Shown piece after piece: positions 1-9,600 of a stretch of DNA of 64,000 nt (its first letter is position 1; the number at the start of each line of letters is the position of its first letter). A model generated the notes under the pieces. It did not search any database, was not told the origin of the DNA, and worked only from the letters and a program-made list of their open reading frames with translations. The stretch comes from Siderastrea siderea (taxonomy: Eukaryota > Cnidaria > Anthozoa > Scleractinia > Rhizangiidae): positions 71,799,613 to 71,863,612 of the forward strand of contig OZ034967.1 in NCBI GenBank assembly GCA_964030785.1, read 5' to 3'. Made by a program: the position numbers and the translations under genes.

Positions 1-264
1 CTGGGTAAGTAGTTACTCAGAGCGCGCATGTGCGGGACTTGTGGCTTTCTACCTCACTCATTTTACCTCATTTTCGTACAGAAAATTTTACAAGTGCTTT
101 TAAAAATGTCTTTTCTACTTCGTTGAAATTTTTGAAATGCTTAGAACTTATTGTTTAGTATTAAGTTACTTAAATCAATGTTACAGGTTTTGTTGTTTAC
201 TCAACTCGCTTGTCCGGTCTCTTAGCACGGTTAATGATGACTCCATTCACCTCTCTGAACACAG

Positions 265-642
265 GATGCGTTACAGCTACGGAAGAGAGTCACCTTGATG
301 GCTGTGATCGTCAGTGCCATCTTTGGAGTTTGTTGGCCTCCAGACTTAATACTCCACGTTGTAGCCAACGGCCTCAGCCCTGTTGTATTTTCCGTCACTC
401 ACACCATGATCATGTTCAATTCCGCTGTTAACCCGTTTGCATATGCACTGATAAACCAACGATTTAGGGAGAAAATCAAGAAAATGATACGCTGCAGGTC
501 AAGTTCAGTTTCACCGCTGGTTCATGCGACAAGGGAACCACAGGATATCGAGATGGCAAACAACACAAATAGAAAAGAATTGTTAAAGGTAACAGTTGCA
601 CACTCCGATGATACATCTGGATGCTACTGTTCCCCTCATTAG
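265..642 (+). CDS. Class A GPCR, last exon (TM6, TM7, C-tail)
   Basis: This is the 3' exon of a rhodopsin-like seven-transmembrane receptor at the plasma membrane; the ligand is unknown. The exon follows an acceptor ending ACACAG at 264, and the intron probably begins at GTAAGT, position 5. The peptide starts with the basic end of loop 3 (LRKRVT), then TM6 with FGVCWPPD (the CWxP switch), then TM7 with NSAVNPFAYAL (the NPxxY-type motif), then a basic helix 8 (FREKIKKMI). The tail ends in a Cys/His-rich stretch and a stop at 640-642. A sibling pseudogene lies at 34247-41763. Against the sibling, the segment between the acceptor and the loop-3 Val-Thr codons is 2 nt shorter, so the splice phase may be broken and this copy may also be damaged. 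The GPCR family call is firm; whether it is functional is uncertain. Confidence 0.8.
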   Translation, partial: DALQLRKRVTLMAVIVSAIFGVCWPPDLILHVVANGLSPVVFSVTHTMIMFNSAVNPFAYALINQRFREKIKKMIRCRSSSVSPLVHATREPQDIEMANNTNRKELLKVTVAHSDDTSGCYCSPH

Positions 643-1310
643 TAACTGAGACTTAAAATAGAAAAGAATTGTTAAAGGTAACAGTCGCACACTCTGACGA
701 TACATCTGGATGCTACTGTTCCCTTCATTAGTAACTGAGACTTAAAACAGAAAAGAATTGTTAAAGGTAACAGTTGCACACTCCGATGATACATCTGGAT
801 GCTACTGTTCCCCTCAGTAGTAACTGAGACTTAAAATAGAAAAGAATTGTTAAAGGTAACAGTTGCACACTCCGACGATACATCTGGATGCTACTGTTCT
901 CTTCATTAGTAACTGAGACTTAAAATAGAAAAGAATTGTTAAAGGTAACAGTTGCACACTCCGACGATACATCTGGATGCCACTGTTCCCCTCATTAGTA
1001 ACTGAGACTTAAAATAGAAAAGAATTGTTAAAGGTAACAGTTGCACACTCCGACGATACATCTGGGTGCTACTGTTCCCTTTGTTAGTAACTCAGACTTA
1101 AAATAGAAAGGAATTGTTAAAGGTAACAGTTGCACACTCCGACGATACATCTGGATGCTACTGTTCCCCTCATTAGTAACTGAGACTTAAAATAGAAAGG
1201 AATTGTTAAAGGTAACAGTCGCACACTCCGACGATTCATCTGGATGCTACTGTTCCCCTTATTAGTAACTGAGACTTAAAATAGTTTAAGGGATTGTTAA
1301 AGGTAACAGT
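567..1310 (+). repeat. 89-bp tandem array made of the GPCR coding end
   Basis: Eight units with period exactly 89 bp (anchor AGAATTG or GGAATTG at 576, 665, 754, 843, 932, 1021, 1110, 1199), then a decayed ninth. The first unit is the coding end of the GPCR, including its stop codon; the rest lie downstream in the presumed 3' UTR. Each unit is a nearly identical copy of the last 24 or so codons plus the stop. Since 89 is not a multiple of 3, the copies cycle through frames. Confidence 0.92.
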
Positions 1311-3099
1311 TGTTGACAGGTGACTTATCTCGGGGACACTAATGTTAACCTTGTTACTAACTGTAGTTTTCAAGTTGGAAGGGACTGTTAAAACAAGGCA
1401 AAATGCAGTACACTCTGGCATTACATCAACACCACTAAGGCAAAATGTAGTGTGCGAGTCATATTCTTGGCAGGATTCAAATCTCACTAGGCATTCTTCA
1501 TATATTTAATTGGTAGAGCATGTCCCATGGTACCCTTTTAATTTCCTAAGGCCTCTTTCCAGGGGACCTGAAAAATGACAGTGCATGCATTAAGCAATGA
1601 ATATATATTAAGTTACTATCAGTGATAAAGTATCACCATAATGGAAGGTATGAATTACATGCAGAACATTTTGACTTGATATTTCTTAATTGGTCTAAAA
1701 TGGTGACACTGAAAACCACAATTCAGTGATAGGATTTTAGCAAACTTTGTCTATGATGGTTAACTCATTTGGCTGCCAACTTCACCAACAATGTGCCTTA
1801 GGCCTTAAATCTACTCTTGCAGGCTTAAGCTTATGTCCCAAAAATGGTACAGACAATAAAACAAATCCTGAAAAGGCAGTGTCATGTTAATTATTTTGTT
1901 AAAAAAAGAGAAAAAAAAACATGATCAGTTTTTTTATACACACCTGACATTGAGTTCACACAGATACTGTGTTTCGCAGCTGCTGTTTGATGTCCTTCCT
2001 TCTTTTACACAGTTACACTGGCGCCAAGGTTAACTGGGCCTTAACTTCTCAGTGCATCGTTGGCATCTTGTGGTGAATCAGCTTTGTAGGCAACCACCCC
2101 AGTAGAATCCAGAAGTTGTTTGAGTATTTTGCAGTTACATATACAATGCACAAAGTTGGATACTATTAAGTTCCTCATTGAGTAAAAACTCCAAATAATC
2201 TTAAATTCCAGTTGACCTAGAGGAAAAAAGTAACATTTTTATTTTAACAGTTCTTAATAAAACTCTCTTACAGCTGTAATCAAACTCTCAGGTGAGGTCT
2301 AATATGAACACCAATGTTAACTTTTCAGGGGTTTAGTTCTTTGCTGTTTCTTGTGTTACTTATTTAATAGCTAGATGTTATGTAAGTCAAATGATCAAGT
2401 AGCTATAAACCTAAACAGGAGGAAAAATTATGTTATATTCAGCAGGATAAAAAACATGATAATGAGAAGAAAGAATAAAAATTGCTTGAAAAAAGTCATG
2501 TTCAAGAATCCCATTACGACCAAAAAGACCAATTTTATCTAAAAGAATTCATGACTACAACAACCAAAACTGCAGATGTAGGCATGCATGTCAACTCTAC
2601 ATCATGATGTATCTGGGAGACCCCTAGATAAAAATAAGTGAATTGGAAATTATACAACTTTTCGATATCATCTTGATATAATTTTCAAGGAAGAAAAATC
2701 ATCATATGTTAATATATACCTGAAACAGTGTCAAATAGTTCTACACTGATTAGACTCCTGGATACCCAAAAATTTAACAATTAAATCACCCAGTCTATTG
2801 TTTCGGTCACAAAATCTCCTAGACAACAGCAATCTTGGATCTTTCTTCCCAAAAAAATAAATAAATAAATGAAATAAAATAAGATTACAGAACTCGTTTC
2901 CACACAGCAAATATATCGTTTCTTTCTTAATGGGAAAGAAATTGGAAAAGCCCAGGAGTACACTAAGTATTAACTCCTCAGGAAAGGTTGTAATTGAGAA
3001 TTGAGGTTGAACTTTCAGGCTCCCAATTTCAGCACGGTCAGAATAAGCTGGACACATTTCATCAACAATTATATTTCTACGTCTTCGCCATTCAATTAC
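1311..3099. other. Intergenic, no gene recognised
   Basis: AT-rich sequence downstream of the GPCR array. There are scattered AATAAA-type hexamers (for example near 1856) that could end the GPCR transcript. No reading frame with recognisable similarity is visible on either strand. Confidence 0.5.
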
Positions 3100-3198
3100 C
3101 TTCCATTGAGGTCTATCTCGGCCTTTAAATAGCGGAAATTTAACGCCAAAATGAAATCTCCCAGTAGTAATTTTCTTGTTTTGGGCAATGTACGCCAT
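3100..3198 (-). CDS. Possible first coding exon of an unrecognised minus-strand gene
   Basis: On the minus strand an ATG in a good context (AAAATGG) at 3198 opens 33 codons. They read MAYIAQNKKITT and continue with basic and aromatic residues to a donor GTAATT just after 3100. The peptide is hydrophilic and basic, with no signal peptide or membrane segment. The region upstream (3200-3300) contains CpGs, as expected for a promoter. I found no downstream exon on this strand, and the frame also stays open past the donor to 2731. The product is not recognised; this could be a chance open frame. Confidence 0.25.
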
Positions 3199-3573
3199 TT
3201 TGAATTCTCATTGGAAAACCGCTGTTCAAAGTGTTTCCGTTCTCGCAAAGCCTACTGTGTGACAATGGCGCAAAAGCGCGGGTCGATGAACAACTCATTA
3301 TGTTTTATTCCTTGCAGCGCAAGGATCGTATCAAAGAACAATTTTGCTACAAAAGACGCGACCTAATAAAACGATCGCAAATCACTTTCAAAAACACAAC
3401 ATGTAGAATTTTTGTCCAAATTCCTTTCATTTTGTGTTGTGATTACATAAGACAGCAAGTCAGAATTGATTGTAGTGAACTCAACACTGACTCAAAGCTA
3501 GGGCTTACCTTTTTTGAGGAGCTGCTTGGTGAGATCGGCAAGAAAATACAATAGAAGATGGCAGTGGCGTCAC

Positions 3574-4438
3574 TAGCCTGCGAGCAGGCTCTCTATTCGG
3601 GGGGCAACGCAACGTGAATTATTTTCTTACGTGAATTATTTTCTTCGAGAGCGCCGAAGGCGCGAGTTTCGGCGAGCGAAGCGAGCCGCTGGGCGAGCGA
3701 AGCGAGCCCGCGGTGAAAATTGAGAGCCTGCACGTATCCCATTGAATTTTGAATCCGGCGCGTTCGTCCACGAACGCAGCACTCTGATTGGTCAAAAATG
3801 ACAGGCTCAATTAATATGAGTAATTAATATGCATATGGCTCAATTAATATGCATAAGTTCCTAATTTTTCGGGCGCAAGAATTACACACACGGCTCGACA
3901 AAGAAGACAATTTTACGAAATAAATACCAATGTTTTCGCACATCGTCGCCAATACTTGTCCGCGACTTCCATCGCGATTTGAAACTTCAAATAGATTTTC
4001 CGTGGACTTTCGACCCGATTTTCCAGTTCCATATTTCACCAAAAAACTACAACTGCAGATACGGCAATGTCCACTTGCTTTGTTGACAACTTTTTTGGGA
4101 GTTAAAACGCGTTCTTCCGATCCTTCCATGAAGAGCCACAAAGATCTAGACGAAATCCCGGGAAAACTTCCACGTGCATCTTTCTGTCATGTTTGTTTAT
4201 ATTTTTCTCGTTCCCTATTGGCTAGTTATTTGACACCGGAAGCGTGGCGAGTTGTCAACAAGTTGTCACAATTCGAGGGGCCGGAATTGAAATTCAATGA
4301 CTCACGTGCAGGCTCTCGTTTTTCACCGCTGGCTCGCTTCGCTCGCCTTCACTTCGTTCGCCGAAACTCGCGCCTTCGGCGCTCTCAAAGAAAATAATTC
4401 ACGTTGCCCCCCCGAATAGAGAGCCTGCTCGCAGGCTA
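3574..4438. mobile_element. 865-bp DNA transposon, long TIRs, 9-bp target duplication
   Basis: The ends are TAGCCTGCGAGCAGGC and its reverse complement, and the inverted repeats extend about 160 bp inward. The outer tip is itself a small palindrome (GCCTGC..GCAGGC). The repeat arms contain GCGAGCGAAGCGAGC sub-repeats. The element is flanked on both sides by TGGCGTCAC (3565-3573 and 4439-4447), a perfect 9-bp target duplication as in Mutator-like (MULE) elements. No transposase core is present, so this looks like a non-autonomous or internally deleted copy. The superfamily is inferred from the duplication length only. Confidence 0.88.
3824..4141 (-). pseudogene. Cys-rich zinc-finger-like exon inside the TIR element
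   Basis: A minus-strand open frame of 105 codons lies wholly inside the 3574-4438 transposon. After a short lead comes a CRICSCSF motif, then a polar linker (STENLF), then a second cysteine pair in CNSCARKIRNL about 50 residues later. This paired CxxC spacing resembles the N-terminal zinc-binding module of ZAD-type or transposon-encoded DNA-binding proteins. It could be the first exon of the parent transposon's protein or a captured host exon. No catalytic domain follows. It would be expected to bind DNA or protein, but this copy is probably not expressed as a full protein. Confidence 0.4.
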
Positions 4439-4447
4439 TGGCGTCAC

Positions 4448-6515
4448 CAAACGGCAATTGCAGGGATCGAACTCACGGCCATGTGAGTGCAAGCCGACAG
4501 CTTCATCCGCCAAGGCTGAAAACCTTCCAAACGTCTCTTCTTGAAATAACCGCAAATTCGGCGCATGGCGAAGAAACATCGCAAACAAACCAAACGAAGA
4601 AGGCACGATTTCGTACATTCCTTGGTACGGGGCACTTCGCGCGCTTCACTTTGCTTCCCACGTGGGAATACCGAAATAAATTGTTGTTGTTGTTATAATA
4701 TCATCCGGAAAGCGGGCGGGGAACTTCTTTCTGTTTGTTACAATCTAACAATTCCTGGCTTTTATCCGAGAAGTGGACGAACAGCACTTTCCTCGGACCC
4801 ATCGACCGGCAGTTCTATTTTAACCTCGAAGAGACCGTATTCTCAAATGACCTAAACATGTGACTCATGAAATTCGTCACTCGTCAAGCCTTAATTTGAG
4901 CCTGACATGTATCCTATTTGATCCCCATTAACCTCGCTTTGTTGACAGAAATTTAATTACCGAGTAAACCGCAACTTAATTAATTCGGAAATCGGGTACT
5001 TCCAGTTCAAACCCACTTGCGTCTTGTCATGTTGCCCTTACTCGATTAGATGATTTTTTTTTTATTCGACGAATCTTCAGCCATAGTTTTCCTTAGCCCG
5101 CGTTAGTGGAGCAGAGTTGGAATCGTCTCAGTGAGTCGACTGCAATGAAGAAGAGCTCGCAACATACACGAGACACCGCAAGTAGTGAAATTTTTGTCTC
5201 AACGTTAATTGCCTTTGTTTTTTGACGCTGAATGTCCGGCGCGTTGTTGAATACTAGAGAAAAGTTTTATTTGTCTACGTAGCTAAACACGCGAGCGCTG
5301 AGCTAGCTGAACCACGTGCACGCGAGACTCAGCCTCCACTAAAACTCGAATTATCAAGACCTCTCTCTTTTTTTAATACTGTACGCGAACACGTAAATAA
5401 AATTCTTCGTTTAAACAGACAACAGCAGATGATCAATGTCTGTGTAGATTTCCACACGACTCGTGTAAGCTTAAGTGTATTCCCACGCGGCGGTCGCTCA
5501 AAGTTTTGTTGTAATAAACGAAATATTTTTCGCACGTTTCTGGTTGAGCAATTTTCATTTCCTCTACAGCCATCATTAATCGAAAGTGAGAGCATTTTTC
5601 GCACATTTCCACAATAGCAATTACTCCTATTGTCTTTTCACGGACGGGAAGGACAGCCCTATAAATCCCTTTTGGGAATACTCGGTATTGAAGTCAAAGA
5701 GAACCGAAAATGGCGGCGTGCTTTGTGAGTGCGCACAGCATCATGGATACCCCACATTTTTCGGGCGACACAGTTCATGGGGCGCGAAACCGTAATGCGT
5801 TGACAGGTCGATCTGAAGTTAAAAGCAACCGCATGGATGATCAATACACCTCCGGTGCGATAATAAACGGCCCCGCCTCAAAAACCCATTATCGAGGTTC
5901 CGCTATAAAATTCCATCGGTGATACATTGTGTCTTTTTCAAAGCACAACACGTACTCTCGCAGTTTATGCGCTGTTAAAGACATTGGCTATTAAGAAGGT
6001 GTATGCTGTGAATTTACTTACGAAAATTACCTCAAAGTGATGCAAAGGAATGGTATGCTGTTATCAAAATGGAAACTGAGAGGAACTGAAATGAATACCC
6101 TTCCATAAAGGCTGACAGCTTGGTAAGCGGGAAATATGTTTTTTACTATTTACCATGAGCACGAAGTTTGTTCAAGGATTCCTTTTTTCACATTTGAGGT
6201 ATCTATCGTATTGGAAATCGTAAACTCAAGACCTGCTTTTCATGCAATATGTCAAATTTCCCACGCACTGTTCGCACTTTTGTGTTCAAGTTTCGAAACC
6301 CCCTTCTATTTGTCAAAGTATTAAATCTTTTTTAAAATATATAAATTCCCATTTGCACAGGTTAAACAAACGCCATTGGCGTTTGCTAGTGTTAGTCAGT
6401 CTGCATCAGATATTATGGGATAAGACGTCATGAAATTCCTTTGATGGAAGAACGCGTCGATTTAAAAAAAAGGTTAGTTGCAGAACCACCACTAACATGA
6501 TTTTCTTTGATGCAG
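4448..6515. other. Intergenic; weak SINE-like and promoter-like signals
   Basis: On the minus strand near 4455-4500, GAGTTCGATCCCTGC resembles a tRNA B box, suggesting a tRNA-derived SINE remnant; no cloverleaf can be drawn. CCTATAAAT at 5658-5666 lies about 45 nt before an ATGGCG at 5710 and could be a TATA-type promoter for the DBF4-like gene, whose start-codon exon at 6516 has an upstream acceptor and so needs a 5' non-coding exon here. Nothing else is recognised. Confidence 0.35.
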
Positions 6516-6622
6516 AATTAAATAAAGCATGGATCGGAAGAATCCAGTTGATGCAGATTGTCATGAGGCTGCCCTTCTACAAGATGGCATGTCTTTAGCC
6601 GATATCGACACACTGGACACAG
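6516..6622 (+). CDS. DBF4: DBF4-like gene, start-codon exon
   Basis: Acceptor TGATGCAG precedes 6516. A 13-nt untranslated leader is followed by ATG at 6529, which opens MDRKNPVDADCHEAALLQDG, and the exon ends ACACAG before donor GTATTT (phase 1). The ALLQDG segment aligns with the DILL-QDD module of later exons. The upstream acceptor implies a separate 5' non-coding exon. Confidence 0.5.
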
Positions 6623-9600
6623 GTATTTGAACTAGGGCTTGCTAGCCACTACAGTAAATAAATATTTATTTACATTTTTTGGAAGAACTACGCGAAATAA
6701 TGGTTGGATATATTTCCTATGGTCATAGCAATGAGCAAAGCGAAGTGTCAAGAAGTCCGGCAGCCGGAATGCAGCCTGACAGAATTTCAAAATACTCGGA
6801 TTTTTAAGCCTTGGAAGGCCTCGGAATACCACAGGGCACGCACACAAACTGTGTGACCGTTTGTAGTTTCAAAATTATAAGAGAATGTACAGGGAAAACC
6901 GAAAGGCTTCTACTAACGTGAAATATTGCGATGAATATTTACATTTAAGTTCAAAGTTTAAACTATAGTTATTACGTACAGTCGACCGCATCGGTAAACG
7001 CTGGAAATCGCTAATATTCAGGCTGCGTAGAGACTGTAGAGGCACAATGACGACAAAAGACAGCGATTGAGGTTGAATTATGTTTATTTGGAACTTAAAC
7101 GGAAATATTTCTCGCAACATTTCACGTTAGTAGAAACCTTTCCGTGTGTTTCGGTTTTCCCTGTACATTCTCTTATAATTTTGAAACTACAAACGGTCAC
7201 ACAGTTTGTGTGGGTCCCCTGTGGGAATACTCGTCGCGTTTCGTCTTCTGGTGAGGTCAACAATAGAATCCCGTCGGGGAAGGGGTTAGTGCTGTGTCGT
7301 TTTACTGAATGCAGCTTATATGACGTAAACACTACGAAACAGTTGTGTAGTACTGGAAACTAGTATGGCGCATCGTTGAGCGAAAACGTTCTGGATTTTT
7401 TCCCACGGGCTGAGGCTAGATTCAAAGGAAAACCACTTTCTGTAATATTCCTTGGTTTGAAAGACTGTCATGGTTTTGAAGGCACAAGACAGACGTCAAC
7501 ATTTCCACTAGTACCATTCGAATTCTCTGCTACCTTTGGCCTTAATCGTTTCATGAAAGTTCTTGAAGCGGTCCGGGTGTTCTCCATGAAAAAATGGCGA
7601 TTTAGAGGCTGCTTTTATGCGGAAAAAACCGCAGCTAGCTGATAACCTGGTGTTAATATGTGGTAAGATCTTGAATATGATATTTCTCGCTATTAATATT
7701 CACGTGGTACCGACTTCGAAATCATTTCGAAATAGGCTCAGCTTCGAGATCTGTTGGTCTGTAAAATTTGCAATGATAACTCCATAGGGAGTCCACAATA
7801 GTTGAGAAAAGCAAAAATAAATAAAGTTAAAATTATCCCAAAATTATCAACATGCGTGCGTTGTTTGTTTCCTGTGGTTTTCTTTTGTGAGCGACAGTAC
7901 TGTAGTCGTGAGCTGAGTTGTTTTGTGCGCGAGCAGTTTTCAGTAATGCTAATTTTTTAAGCTTAAGCTTACATAAAAATACTACAAGGGGAGCAGCTTT
8001 TTCACGAAGCTGTTTGAACGCACTTTCCGAAATCGCCTTAAATTTTGTTTCTCGTTCGCTTCCTTATTTTCTTTTAAATTACAAGAAGATTTGTACTTTA
8101 CAAAGATTAAAAATATGTTGTGCTGTGCCACAATTAAAAGCAATTGGCCGCTCTGACTTAATCGCGTGACTCATCATTGTGTGATTTTGCAGACTTATGA
8201 TGGGGACATATTATTGGTGCAAGATGACTTTAGTTCAGATGACTCTGAAAATGAAGTGGGAAATAATGTGATGGATGCATTTGATCCTGGGTGTGAAACA
8301 GGTACCTGTTATTGTAACATTCAACCTACAGTCAGGGACGGCGGAGCCGGGGGGGGCTGGGGGGGCTTTAGCCCCCCCACTTTTGAGGAGGATGACATTT
8401 TATTTTGTTTTAGTATATGTAGTTATTCGAGAAAATACATAAGAGTATTTGCCAGATGAAACTAGTGTTTAAATTGTTATTGCTTGATTAAGTCACAAGA
8501 ATTTACAAAGCTACAACTTTACACAAACCTCGTCGGAAACTTTACGTATTTTTAACATTTTCTCAGCGTGTGCTTCCTTCCCACAGACGGGAAGCTTGTG
8601 TCAAAAAACCGCAGGTTAGCGTAGGAGACCGGAAGGCTGAGAAATAACCTCCAAAATATTGCTGTAAGCACTAAAAGTACCTTTCATTTTACGCTTTATC
8701 CAGGCTAATTTTTTCAAGAAGTATCTCACGGAGAATGCTGTAAATACGATTTCCGAGACTCTAGATTTCAAAATTTTCTGGGGGAGGATGCCCCCAGATC
8801 CCCCTACCAACTCGCGCCTCTGGCGCTCGTTTTCAGCCCCCCCACTTCAAAATACGCTCCGCCGTCCCTGACAGTACACGTACAAGTGCTACCCATTTAG
8901 CCTAAAGGTAAATCATAAAAGTTTTTGGGATAGGAATTTCAGCAGAGTATTAGCTCTACAAAGCTCATTCACAAGGCCTTCTGATAGTGTGCCAAAAATA
9001 TTAGGAAATTTTGCAAAATTTCCAGGAGGTCACATTATGTGCCAGAAAAGGTCTATTATTTGGCAAATTATGTGATTTCTCTGGAGAAAATTTCACATAG
9101 AACATGTACTGTCATCAGATTCACAACAACATTGAAGATTTCAGAGGCTCTGCATGATGTTTCCAATGCTACAGTAAATAGCCTTAAATTACCATTTTAT
9201 GTTTGTTATTTTGTCCAGCTTATCCATTTTTCCCAATGATAAGATTTCTTATGGATTATGCAATCGCATGCGATTCAAGATCAATTGTGCAAACTCGCAC
9301 CATCGCATATAATCAGAGGGGGGGGGGGGGGGGGCAAAAGGGCTTGGGATAATGCAATTTTGCATTTTGGTAAGCTTAGATTTTAGTGAAGATGTAAGAG
9401 TAGAATGTCTTCCCCATCATATGTCTCATCGCTGTCATCTAGAACATTAAGTATAATTTCCTTAAGTTTACTGGAATGCTAGCTTTGTGAAGTAAACTAG
9501 TAGCAAATTCAGTGCATGTAACCAACCAATTCCAACACGGAATTCCTGTATGGGACTTCATTACATAATTTTATACATGTAGTTTTAGTGGGACTTGTTT

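Noticed and set aside
4451..4510. tRNA gene on the minus strand
   Set aside because: A B-box-like motif is present, but no acceptor stem or cloverleaf can be formed; at most a SINE remnant.
5710..5922. ATGGCGGCG open frame as a small gene
   Set aside because: Good start context but no similarity or 3' signals; more likely a 5' non-coding or promoter region for the gene downstream.
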